Assembly: GCA_036897445.1 (NCBI GenBank)
Contig: JAYMTL010000001.1
Coordinates: 62,001 to 126,000 of the forward strand
DNA length: 64,000 nucleotides
From: Pelargonium tetragonum
Lineage: Eukaryota; Streptophyta; Magnoliopsida; Geraniales; Geraniaceae
Reading direction: 5' to 3'
In this document: positions 1 through 11,999 of the stretch, piece by piece
How positions within the stretch are numbered: position 1 is the stretch's first letter
How the letters are laid out: each line of letters starts with the position of its first letter
Made by a program: the position numbers and the translations under genes
Notes under the pieces: generated by a model
What the model was told of the DNA's origin: nothing
Seen by the model: the letters and a program-made list of their open reading frames with translations, nothing else
The model's database searches: none

Positions 1-2424
1 AAACCTTAGAGATACTTGCGAGTGTCCTTGTTACCGACTGGAACTTTAGTGAGGTAATGCGTAGTATTATGTAGTTTCTTGATTAGACAGGATAACATAT
101 ACACCCACCAGCTCTTAATTGACTTCCTCTTCTTCTTATTGACTAAATAATGTCTTTTTTGTCTTAACCTTCATATTTTTCTTAGGAGATATGCCCTCTT
201 TCTTAGTCTGCGGGCTCTCCTTATCTTATGAGCTATAACAACCAAAGTCTTTTTGGAGAACCCTATACCTCTAGCTATACTCTTGTAGCCCCTTTTTCTA
301 AAAAAACCTTAGGCATGGGAACAGGTTTCTAAATGAGACTTGTAAGCAATTTTGTAAAAAGGAGTCAAATATATACCAGAGACTTTCGAATTGCCTACTT
401 TTTTTAATTAACTAAAATCTCGTGTCGTGGAAAGTGGTCCTTGTTAGGAATCTTTATTAAGCTCTCGGGAATTTTTTTATCCTTACCTATTACTGCCTTA
501 TATAAAATATTTAAGGATTTACGAGAAAATTATAGTCAGGGAGCACTTTGAAAAGAAAAAGGAATAAATCAAAAATCTTAGCTTTCAATGCAAGATTTAA
601 CAAGAATCTAGAAAGCCTTTGGAGTAACTACACTCCTAACTTAGAACTAAAAAATATAGAAAATCAAGCTAAGTTTATACAACGCTGGGTTATCTTCAAC
701 AAACTGAAATCTTCTACATACTGGATTTCCCTCTTTACTCAGGAATCCTCCAGGATAGCCTATATATACCCCTAGTCAGTCTATTTGAACCTTACGTAAG
801 TTGACCCTCAATTTTACTAGCGTTGCTCTATTATCAATTCTAGTTAAAATTTAAAAATAGAGAGAAGTCCCTACCATATACCAGAACCTTGCTGCTTGCA
901 TATGGGTCTTCTTTATACTTTACCGAGGATTTTCGGAAGTCGTGGCTACAAGCTCCTGTTGAAAGAGTACAAAATACTTTCAAATTAGTTAGTAAGTTAA
1001 TTTTCTATCTTTCTATTACTAAAAGTATGCAAGCGATAAAGGGTTTTCCTAGAGCGCAGCTACTCATGTTCTAGTACTTTGTGACTTATTCCCTTTTAAA
1101 GGATTCAAGATCCATTAACATAAAGAAATTCAGCTCCCCCATTCCTATTATTAAGACTTAACTCTAGTTTACCTAATCAAAAGGGCCTTTCTAAGGATAC
1201 GGAAAACTTTCGTTAAGAATTAAGTACTAACTTGCTAGATAAAGACATCTAGAGGACCCTGTTCATAAAAGGATCGTCAAAGGAGTGTTCCTAACAGGGG
1301 CTTGTGTGCTCAGATTACTGGTGCCCTAAAGGGGAGGTTTTTTTTGAGATCTATATCCAAGAGTTTCTAGCTGTATTGATATAAAATACCCTGAACAATA
1401 TTAAGAATTTTTTGAGTTACTAAAGCGTATGTAAATGAATCTATCCCCTTTTGTGGGGCGTTATAACGTACTTTAGTAGTGTATTGTTGTATATGACTTT
1501 TCTATATTACTATATTTTTAGAAATTTACTAATGTTTTAATATATATATATCACAAATTAACAAAAAGGATCGGGTTCCCCCCGCCCGGGGTATACAATA
1601 ATCAGAGTAAAAAAGTCATTATCATTCTTAAGGAACTTTTAGTCGGGACTTTTAAGAGAATTTGATCTCTAGTATGTCTCTTACTCTAAGGTATTTGGGT
1701 CCGCCTCTACTATTTGCTCCATATTCTTTTCGTATTTACTATTACCGCTTCCTGTGAATTATTCAAAACAAAAGAAACTAAACATCTTATACTAATAAAA
1801 AGAATTGAAAAACTAAGCCATTACTAATTACTGACCCCGAGCTAGACAAAACTAACAATTATAGGAGCAAGAACCCTTTTTCTTTTTGCTCAAACAAATG
1901 AGGGGCAAGCTTGCCTTGTGTTTTGGACCCTTGACTTTCTACTTTTTCTCATATGGTTTGTTAAGTAAACCAAGGACTAAACTAGAGCCCGATTTAATTA
2001 GAATATCTTTTGTAAAATTTGTGTCTTTTTCGCAACTCTTTTACAAAAGAGCCCCGCCAAAAGCTTTAGACTTAAGCGGTAAGGAAAGGCAGAAATGAGT
2101 CTAAGACTCTGGAATATTCTCAGTTTTCTCCATTTCTTGATATATCCTCTAAAGTAAAGCAGGGGAATGTGATATGAACACTGTATTTAAATTCCCTCCC
2201 AATGCTATTCTTTGAAGTTATTTAGGTGCTTTATCGAGTGCTTTGTTCTAATCTAGAGATTGGCATTTTATTCAGTAAAAAGAAGCCTTTAGTGAATAGG
2301 AAGAACTTTCATAAGGGAACTCCCTTCTACTACCCATATTTACTGAAATAACTTAAGTTACGAGATCTACCGGTAATGTATCTCGAGTTTGACTAAGTAT
2401 AAAATAAAAAGACTCTAGTTTTCC
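1..2424. other. No gene seen
   Basis: AT-rich background. Chance-length frames occur at 548-775, 889-1074 and 1886-2098 (61-75 codons, no start context or domain). The only outstanding local signal is the GC cluster at 1571-1592. Confidence 0.6.
1571..1592. repeat. GC cluster
   Basis: About 20 bases that are almost all G and C, from TCGGGTTCCCCCC to a CCCGGG palindrome at 1585-1590, stand out in AT-rich surroundings. They recall the GC clusters of yeast and algal mitochondrial DNA, but I see no exact copy elsewhere in the window. Confidence 0.55.
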
Positions 2425-2439
2425 TAGGGATAACAGGGT
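2425..2439 (+). other. LSU rRNA-like word, identical to the core of the I-SceI site
   Basis: TAGGGATAACAGGGT matches 15 bases of the peptidyl-transferase region of large-subunit rRNA as it occurs in yeast mitochondrial 21S rRNA, which is also where the homing endonuclease I-SceI cuts. The three last bases of the 18-base I-SceI site differ. A chance match to this one specific word in 64 kb is very unlikely by hand estimate. The flanks resemble rRNA only loosely: AAAATAAAAAGACT occurs upstream, where rRNA has AAAAGGTAC. It may be a short rRNA gene fragment, a decayed transferred piece, or a coincidence. Confidence 0.35.
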
Positions 2440-5400
2440 TCCCGTGGATTTCAGCTACTTTGGTAATTCTTTATCCGAGGGCTTTCTAAGCTACACTTGT
2501 GGCATCTCATTAATATGTGAATACTATATCTATAATAAGGGGAATTTTCTTTCTTTAATACTGAGAAGAGAAACTTTATCAAACCCAGTGAAAAGACCTG
2601 TACCAGGAAAAGGAAATAACAGATGCTTAAATTTGCCTTATTTATGTTTATTCAGGCTCTAGACTTAGCAAATTAGTTAGCGACTACACTCTCCTCGGAG
2701 GATTCCCCTACTTTCTTTTATTTTTATAAACTAAGCTGGGTATTACTTTAGGATAACTCGAGGAAACTCATAAGATTATAGCATATCCCGCGTACCGAAA
2801 ACTCCTTTAGTTGTAGAAGTATGACTATAGATATATCTATTAATCTTTCTAAAAGTCATTCAAGCATGCCAGCAAGTTAAGAGTAGAACAAAAAAGTTAA
2901 AAAGCTTTACTAATATTTATGCTCTGTATCTAGGAACCTATGATGATGCACGAGAACTCTTTACTTTTCTGTGAGTAAGAATACCCCATTAATAAATTAC
3001 CTTAAGCAGAACCTTTTGAATTAAATATTAAGTTAGAGTTCCTCGTCAAATCAAAAGAGATAAAGGCAGCAGTTTCATTCTAGTTAAGCTAAAGTTTTGG
3101 ATATTGTATTAATAGCTTATGTGGTGCTCCTTTATTTACTCGAAATTAAAAGGCAAGGATTTTGAAATTTAAGACATACACTTGTTTTATCTATTTACTT
3201 ATTAATTCCAGCAGAAAGGCAATTTTAAGGAAATAAAAACCCCTGTTTCTGTCTACTTGAGTTTACCCTTGAGGATATAGTATGAGACTTGGATTTTTAG
3301 TTTTTATTTTGTATTTCAAGCCAGGCGCTACCTTTAAAGTTAAAGTCTTGTTAATTATGTTTCTAGTTTTAACAAATCTTTCAGAGCTCAGAGTCCTCCG
3401 GCAAGAAGCTCTATATTTGTTATTATTGCGTTACCAGATACCCACTTTATCAACAAGCGCATGCTAGCTTCACTCCTAAATTTATCTAGGAAATTTCTGC
3501 GGGAGACCCTTTATGTCTGAGCCGGCAGAAGTTCCCCTTTTTTAGTATTTGTGAAGTTAAAAAAGAATGTACTTTCAAAATGACATTAAAGCAATGCATG
3601 ATATTGTACAAAGCAAAGAGGAACAAAAGTATAAAAAGGAATTCTAATTATATCGAAGTATAGTATTTAAACTCCTACGGTGGAAAACTAGGTTATAACC
3701 TAGAATCCCTGGGGCCTTGCCGTCTTGAAACCCCGGAGATTCTCGAATTCTCAATTACTAGAAAATTCTGGCTTAACTATTAGGGAGAGTGGTATAAGCT
3801 TATAAAAAATACTAGATAAATCTATTTTAAGATATTAGGTACCTTATAAACCGCAAGGGGAGCTTACGGGGGTTCCTTACACTTTAGGAGAAACTTCCCA
3901 CGCGGGTTTTGGTGCAGACCTACTAGGAATTTGATTGCAGGAGTCTTACTATATTATGATTATGAGGCATCGCCCTTACTATAAAATATTTGCTTACAAC
4001 TCCGACAGAATTGGATGCGGGAAAGGATTTCTTTTATATATTGCAAGTTTGAAGGCAGAAAGGAGTCCTCTGCATATCTTAGTAATTAGTAAACCGTCTA
4101 AATACTACCCAGAATATCTCTACTATCTAAATTTTTGGTACCAGAATCCTTAAATTTTTTTTATTGGAACGTATGTTATACCTTTCGAAATAAATAACCA
4201 AGTTTGGAACCTTCTCCCCTTTCAAGTCTAAGAAATTTTGTCCTAACTACTTAACTGTATTTAAGAAAATCCTATTGCTTTGCCTTGAATTGGAATAGAG
4301 AAGTTCAGTTCTATTAAAATATCTTTCCTTTCAAGCTAGCTAGTTAGATTCCTTTTTTTTGCTGGCTGTTGCAAGAATACACCTTTTTTAACTCTGGTAA
4401 AATTTATATAAGAATTCTCGGAAAGTACTTAGTTTCGTTACATAAACCTGCACTCTTTTTAACTTGTAAAGGTTGGCCACTTCTAATGGATCCTGTATAG
4501 GTTTTAGTCCTGATGAACTAAGTCCGCTTATGAAGTACGGAGCTTGTTTTTAAGAGCAGTGATACCGAGCACCCTCTACTAGACACCAGAGCTAAGAATA
4601 TAATAAATAAAAATTGCAGGAACATTTGTAGTTTAAAACTTTTTTTACTTTTGATTTACAGCTTGATTTGGGATCCTTATAGGACTTCATTTCCTTGTAG
4701 TAAGAAACACTTTTAAAAGTATATCCACTTTAATAATAGGAAATAGTAGAAGCTAGTCTGGGATTTATTACGTATTATTCTAGATTAGATAATAAGGAGG
4801 TGCTAGGATCCGTATACGAGTAAGTCCGCCGTGAGTTAGAGAGTTGTGGTAAATATATTGAGTAATTTACAAAAGCCTTAATAATTAAACAGCTTTTAGT
4901 TTAAATAGGTAGAACGAGGTTTAAAGCACTTTCTCTTTGAGCACTGGGGCAGCTATTTCGAAAAGAAGGGAAGAGTTTTGGGATACTAGATTTACAGAAT
5001 TTGTATACTGATTTATCAAGTTTTGGTGCTAAGAGAAAGGGGTGCCTTTTCGTGATAGCATAAAAAGCATAAATATTCAGAAAGCAGCAACTGCCTCGAG
5101 GATTCCTAGCTGGGACGGGTTCTCTCTAGATCAGATAAAGTCAGCCGGAAGTCTTACCTTGTAAATTTAAATAAGAGAATAGTTTAAACACTTAACCTTG
5201 AAAGCCAAACTTTTAACTTGTAAGAGTCGATAGATTATAAAAAATTCCCGCCTAAAGCTGCTCAACTCCTATGGAGCCCTTGTCTAACAGGAACTCTAGT
5301 ATCTTCTGAGATCCTAGCCGATTCACTTGCTATTTACTGAAGATATAAAGAAAGCTCGGTAAAAAGGGTTGGTATACAGTATTCTTGAAAGAACTTGCTT

Positions 5401-5845
5401 TTGCTACATCGACAATTTTGTCCCACTTAGTTACGTTTTTAAAGTACTCCTATATCCAGGGCCTTCGAGAAGTCCTCTATAGCTTTTAAGTACCCAACTT
5501 CTTGAAGGGTTCCTCCATTTTTAAGGGGGCCCTCCTTTATTAATTTGAAATCCTGGAATAACCCCTAATTTAGACTTGTCTTAAACCGAGGACCCTAACT
5601 AGATTTAAGGTGGGTTCGCCCGCTCGGAAACAAAAAACTGTTCTCGAAGTATCCTGACTGAGTAATAAAAATGTATTTGAATAGGCTTCCTTGGAGAATA
5701 GTATACTTTACAAACACCCGCTTTTTGGAATGTCGTTGTAAGTAAACCTTTCACACTTTGTAAAAAGCCGGGTTTCTTTAGAATATTTACCGGGGTACTG
5801 CAAAATATCCGTGATATAAAATAAGTTTTATCTTGAACAAGAGGC

Positions 5846-5853
5846 AGGCGCCT
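5846..5853. repeat. Palindrome AGGCGCCT
   Basis: A perfect 8-base GC palindrome with GAGGC before it and CCTTT after it. It is the same purine-NN-pyrimidine form as the others. Confidence 0.6.
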
Positions 5854-7506
5854 CCTTTAGTATTTACTGGTATCCGCATGTCCTAATAATTTGAAACTTA
5901 GACTATAATAACCTTTTCTCGGTTTTAGTGCAGTGGAATTAATTAGTGATTGGGAGGTCCTATAAAGCACCAATTATCCTATTTTAGAGGATTTTTGAAA
6001 CTTGTTGTACCTTTTTCTACAGTGAAGCTTTCCTTTTAAGTGGCAACTATCTTCAAATTCTTTATACAACACATATCCGGAATTCCTCCGAATACGAATA
6101 TTTTTTAACGAGTTTGAGTAGATGCTAAGGCTAAATCTCGTTTAATAAAGGGACTTACTATCTAGTGGAAGCCCCGTATTGGGCAACTTCTCCTCTTTTT
6201 TACAGAAGGAGCTTTTATTCTTTGAGAAATTACCATTAAAAGGTATATTCAATACTTTAAATTACTAATATTGGTTAGAAACCAGACATACAACGCTAAG
6301 TCTCAAGGATATAATTTAGTATATAGAAAAAGAGTTGCATTTCCTTTTTTATTTGGAATATATACGCGCTTTCCAGTCTAGGTTTTAACCCGGCTTTCTC
6401 AAGGGATCCGCCCCAAGGAGGATACCTTGGCAACTCTGGTATAGAAGAAAGCAACCAAACCTGAGAGTAGGTACCTTTCTGACCTGACTATAGAAAGTAA
6501 ACGATTAACAAAATGCTAGCAGTAAAGTCTGCTTAGATTCCGATTTTAGTCCATGACTGAATTAAGCTCAAATCCAAGTTTCTTGTATTCAATTTCGGTT
6601 TTATATAAGCGGTGCGATCGCGTTTTGAGGGGCTAAGTGTTAGGCCTTTAACTGTTTCTTTTCCTTGACTATTAGTGTTATTAGGACTGGATGTTTGATC
6701 TGCTTTCTTCTGTCTTTTCAGCCTTGATACCTTAGAACTAGAACCCTCTCGAAAGTCTTACTCTTAATACCTGTCTTCTTATAGCGATTCCTCTTATAGT
6801 AGCTAGTACTTTTTAAAGTTACTAAAGTTTTGTATAAAGGAGTTTTTAGAAGGTATAGCATAGTACCTAGTTCGAAGATCCCTCTTTTGCCCTTATTTAT
6901 AAGATCTAAGAGGATAAGGCCTTAATAGTATAAGAGTAAGTCAGCTGACTGTAGCATAGTGAAGAAGGGTAACGCTTTTAGTAGTATTAAGTATAGTAAA
7001 CCTTACACTATAACCTACAACCAGCAAAAAAAGACTAAAAGCTTTTCCTTTATTTACTAGAGATTCTTAACTTGCCTTATATTCCTTACTTTAAAGCCCC
7101 AAATAGCTTAGATCAACGGCTTACCCTGTTTCTTACTTCTTTTTGTAATATCTATGCCGGCCGCTTTCTTATTAGCTAAACCCCTTTCAATCAAAACCTT
7201 TCCTAGAAAGATAAACTCTCTATCCCTGTAAGATTCCCGCCTTATCTGTATTCCCTATCTAGAGGCTGTCTTACTTCAGGGGTATGGGGCTTATTGTCGC
7301 AGCTCGTAGTAGTATGATGATCTTATATTATACTTGTTAATAGATATGTAATAGTATCGTAACAGTTAGTTTATGTATTAGTATTTGATCTATAGTAGCC
7401 ATAGGTATTCCTTGTTAAGGTATAGTTCTACTTTTATTAAGTAAACTTCCTCCTGTTCTCTGCAGTTACTGGTACAGGGAGCATACCTCGTAGCATTTTG
7501 ATTCTA

Positions 7507-7541
7507 TTATTCTACCTGACTCTAGCGTAGCGAAGGGAGGG
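7507..7541 (-). repeat. Repeat family AGTC(A/G)GGTA, inverted copy
   Basis: The minus strand reads CCCTCCCTTCGCTACGCTAG followed by AGTCAGGTAGAATAA, 31 of 35 identical with the copy at 63714-63800, more than 56 kb away. It ends a TA-rich stretch (about 7290-7560) like those around the other copies. Confidence 0.75.
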
Positions 7542-10500
7542 AAATGCAGTAAGTATTTTAAAACATGGATAGTTATATACCCCAACTTCTTGATAACTAC
7601 TGGAACTTATTATCCAAGCTTTAGTTGTTTATCCTGCCACTAAGAATTAGTCTAAAAATGTGCGACTCCGGAAGCTTTAATTAAGCCACGCCTTTTCTCT
7701 GAAGCTGTCTAGAGAAGTAGCTACAATTATATCACACCCTTTATTAAAATAAAAACAGGATCCATTTTAATAGCTAATAGTACTGCTTCGAAATAGAAAG
7801 ATGGGTTTAATTCTAGTAAAATACTACAATAACTTATGTAATGGCTCGAGCTAAAGGGATTCTAATTTCATAATACGGGAGCGCCTGAAAAAGCGTCCTT
7901 TTTGAAGTATATTATTTGAAAGTACTCCTTAAAAAAGGGTGCCCGTTATCCGCCCACAGCCCCAAAAAATATTAAGAAAAACCGATATTGACTCCCGGGT
8001 TCCTGTATTCGAATCGCCAGGCTCAGAGTTATATATACCACATTTTAAGTAATGCTGTTAGTAATGAGAACATTAACCCCAAAGCAAGCTTTAAGTGAGG
8101 TAAAGGGGGTGGGGTGTTACCCTTTTATCTTTTCCATAGTCCATAGTGAGTAACCCACGATTAAATTAGACTTCCTTGTAGTTAAATTCTATATAATTAA
8201 TAATTAAGGAAAGGATATGAAGGGCAAAAGTTTCTAAAAAAATCTTAGTACTAATTCCTATCATTATGATTAAAATAGCTTTTTGCTTTTAGGGAAAACC
8301 GCAGAGGATATAAAACATAAGTCCTAAGGCTTAACCCAAGTAAAAAATTCCTGATTATTATATAATAGATTATCCTATTATCTCAAACAAATATAAGGCC
8401 CTTTCGTTTAAGGAACGTTTGTACAGTGTTTTAATTATAAACATAAAGATATCACAGAGAATAAAGAGAGCCTGGTAAGCACTCTAAAAAATCACTCTTA
8501 CTGCATTTGGCTACATGATTAAAGGGTGCAATTTAACTCTTACAAGGATCCTTTTTCTTGGGAACCTGGCGAATGCCTTAGCTTTCTCTTGTCCTTTATT
8601 AAATAAAAGGGGAGTCCTATTCATTTTTCGTGTAAAAGCTTTTTCTTTACTAGGGCCTTTCGATATAGTTCAAAGGGGTTACACTAGGTCGGGTCCATGT
8701 AGAAAGCAAGATCTTGTATTTTTTTTGAGGAGTCCGGGACTTTCCTATTTTTTGTTTACATCTAACTCAACTTTCGAAGTTCTCCACGGAAATCTAAGAG
8801 TGATACCAGATTTGAACCTATGAATTCCTTTTTAAACTTAGAAAAATGAAAAGCGTTACCATATAATAAAGATATAATAAAGTATTAACCAAAAGAAATT
8901 TTTATACTAGTTTCGAGTTTTAATAAAAAGAATTTTCGGTCTCTGCTAAGAACCTTAAACACAAAATATAAGATTAAGAATCCGCGGAACCCCATAAATT
9001 TAATTAGTTATAAAAACCTTAGACATTCTAAATAAAACAAGGAAAAGAGCCAACTACTTCTATTATAAGCTTTTTAGAGAAATCCCGATTTGAGAAACCT
9101 TGTTCCGAAACTTCTTAAGGAATTGTATACCAACATGCAGAGAGCTACTCTCTAAAATTGAGAGTTTTAAGAGCAGCTAAACAGTAAAAATTTACCAAAG
9201 GAAGACTACTACTTGAAAGGGCCACTCTATTGAATTGAGAAAGAAGTAAATACCTACACTACATAATATATTGAAATAATGAAAAGCTCCCTGTTTATCA
9301 ACCCCCCTAAAAACACGGCAATTGTAAGATACAATTTTAAGTTTAAAATTCGGAAGGTGTATGAAAAAAAGCAAAGAAGATAAAAAGTGCCCTTATACTA
9401 TTTCCTATAGAGTTCCTAGTATCCTTGTGTTCTGACAAAACCCTGCAAACTTTTTTATCTCTAACGGCTTACTTATTTCTTTCCCGAAGTATAGTCTACA
9501 AGGCTACTAATATGTCGGCCTCCTATAAAGGAAATTCACAGGGTGCATTCATCTTTCATTTTCAGTACCGCAAATAAGCTACAACTTTAATACAAGAGGA
9601 TTCTACTCAGCTTACCCTAGACTTTTTTTACCTGTAAAGTGGTAGTTTATCTTCCTAGGTATTCCTTTTTTCTCTGGATGATTTTTTACTAATATAAAAT
9701 TCTCGACGCTATACAAGGAAAAGGAATAACATAGCTTTACTTGAGTTTGTAGAGTAAAGCGCTGACAGCATTCTAAGTTTAAGTTTATATTTAATAGTAG
9801 AAGGAAGGCTCTTGTAACCTACTTTATTATGGAATGGACGACCCCTCCTTTGGTTCATTGCCAAGCCTCGTTTTATGTCTTTGTTAAGGTTGGAATCTAG
9901 CAGTTCAGAGCTTCAAAATCCAGCCTTTTCTATATAACTTGTGTATTTCTCGAATAGAGTCTTTTATAAAATCTAAGGGCTTCTCTATTTTTACAGAAAG
10001 AATATCCAGCAAACCCTCTAGGTAATTTAGTTTATTGGATTATACTCCATTTCTACTCTAAAATAAAGGTCTATTTTCCTAAAAAACCTAACAAAACGTG
10101 CATATGACAGAATATTTACAAGCGCTTGCTTTTACTAAAAATAAAGAAAAAGAATGGAATAAAATAGAGTTTTAGCCAAGAACAAGTTGATCTAATTGGA
10201 GATTTAGACTTCTAATTCAAGGAATCCCCTTTTACTTTACCCCTCTTGTAAAGGGTTTTCCTAAGTAGCGAGCAAAGAGTTTGGGTCATACTAGGTGCTT
10301 TAGCTAGTGGAAAATAGAGACCGTTCCCCTTTTTAAGAAGTTTCCTGCTATTACTATACTATTAGAAAGAATTATAAAGAAGAAGGTACGAATAGCACTC
10401 ACAGCCGATTTGTACTTGATTGAAAGAGTCTCTTTAAGCAACCTGCCTCTAGAAATTTCTTATCTAAATAGATAAAATGACACTGTATTGATCCCTTTGA

Positions 10501-11999
10501 AGGGTTTAGGCCTTTACTGCGAGTGCGACGAGTATAAAAGTATACTTATCAAAGAACTAAATCTAATTTAAATAGCAATTTATTCCTCACCTCAAGTCTT
10601 TAGAAACAAGATTAGTAGAGCTTTCAATAAAAACAAACGCTAAAGGAAACCTTCCCAAGAATATCTTTATCCCTAACTCTACAAGTATATTTCTCGGCAG
10701 TAAGTATATGAAGGAAAGAGTACGCAAGCATTCTATCTTCTCGGCGATAAAAACCTCCTTATAGCTAAGTTATTACGCATTGATAAGGAATCCTCTTTGG
10801 CAGATGATAAAAAGGAAACCTAGACTTTTTAAAAGTTTCCATACGTAGAGATTTCTTTTACCTAATAAAATACTATCTCTTATGAGGAAAAGTCAACAGG
10901 AGGTTAGTAGTATAAAGAGAGGGATCCTCACGAATACTAAAAGTGCTAAACAAGTAGAGGGTGGCTTATAAAAATTCCGGTATTGTAAAGCGTGGATTTT
11001 TAATAAATCCTAGGGGACTCTTGAAAAAACTATAGTGCAAAATACTTTACCCTATATTACAAGGTCAACTTTCTCATTAATAACTTCTTTCAAATTCTTG
11101 ACAAGCTTGTAAGCTTCGTAGAGGAAGGAACTCCTTATTAAAATGAAATGCCTTATCGACCGGATCCTTTTGAAACGAGGTCCCAGTATAAAGTGCTTAA
11201 AAAGGGCTTGCTTATAGGTTCTTCTTCTCAAGGCGATCATCCCGTATAAAACTTTTGATAAAAAGGAGTTACAAGACTGGTTTTTAATGCAATGTAGTTA
11301 TACCCAAGTTTATAAGTATTGAATTTCCTGAGATATAAACGAGTTTACTAGCCGGTGCTAGAGGATCCCCCTATGCTCCTAGGTTTTTAACCTTATTTTG
11401 ACTAGTTAGTTAGTATCTTTTTGCTAAATCGTACGGTTTACTATGTAAATAAGAGGCTTAAGTTTACTTAAACGAACCCTTTTTTATACTCATATATATA
11501 TATTATGGTAGAGTTCTTGTAGTAGTACAGTTGAGTCTTGCTTTTTCGACAAAGAATAAAGTAAGATGTATACGGAGGGGTTAAGCCAACACCTAACAAC
11601 CTATTATACAAAAATCACAAAGGTATAGAATAGAGTCACTTTTTTCTTTACCTAAACCTAAGTTGTTTTAAGTAAGTCCTTTGTATGTAGGCTTTAGCTT
11701 AGAATTCTGAAGTTTATACAAATCCTCCTTATACTTATACCTTAATACTTAAAAAAAGGCTCCCGAAGCTTTTTTTAGAGCATTCCCCGTACAGGGGTAC
11801 TTATTTATTATCTGAACTTCTATTTAATCCAAATTTTTGTACTTGAGATACCTTTTCTAGAATCCCTTATTATTTTGCGGTAGAAAGTTAGATGCAGTAG
11901 TTTTCTATAATAACTCCCAATTAGTCAAGACAAATAAACAAAAGTTTTCGGGTCAGGAGAGTTTCTATTTTTGAAGAAAGTTCTAGATATATAGAAAGA

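Noticed and set aside
1536-1552. Short TA repeats, also near 11490, 18331, 37062 and 43131
   Set aside because: Very short and expected in AT-rich DNA.
1739-1755. 17-base exact match CTATTACCGCTTCCTGT with 44609-44625
   Set aside because: About one exact 17-base match is expected by chance in 64 kb of this composition on two strands.
4507-4545. CTGATGA word suggesting a hammerhead ribozyme
   Set aside because: The required GAAA after stem II and flanking helices I and III are absent.
6613-6620. GCGATCGC, also at 24128, like the cyanobacterial HIP1 palindrome
   Set aside because: Only two copies; no other cyanobacterial sign, and they fit the general palindrome excess.
7998-8065. Minus-strand T-arm-like GGCGATTCGAATACAGG
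   Set aside because: T stem does not pair properly and no D arm or anticodon arm is visible.
8515-8823. 102-codon frame on the plus strand
   Set aside because: Length expected by chance; L/F/S-rich with no domain, starts well inside AT-rich background, and has no neighbour that gives context.
8800-8830. Minus-strand TAGGTTCAAATCTGG
   Set aside because: Single T-loop word without further tRNA structure.
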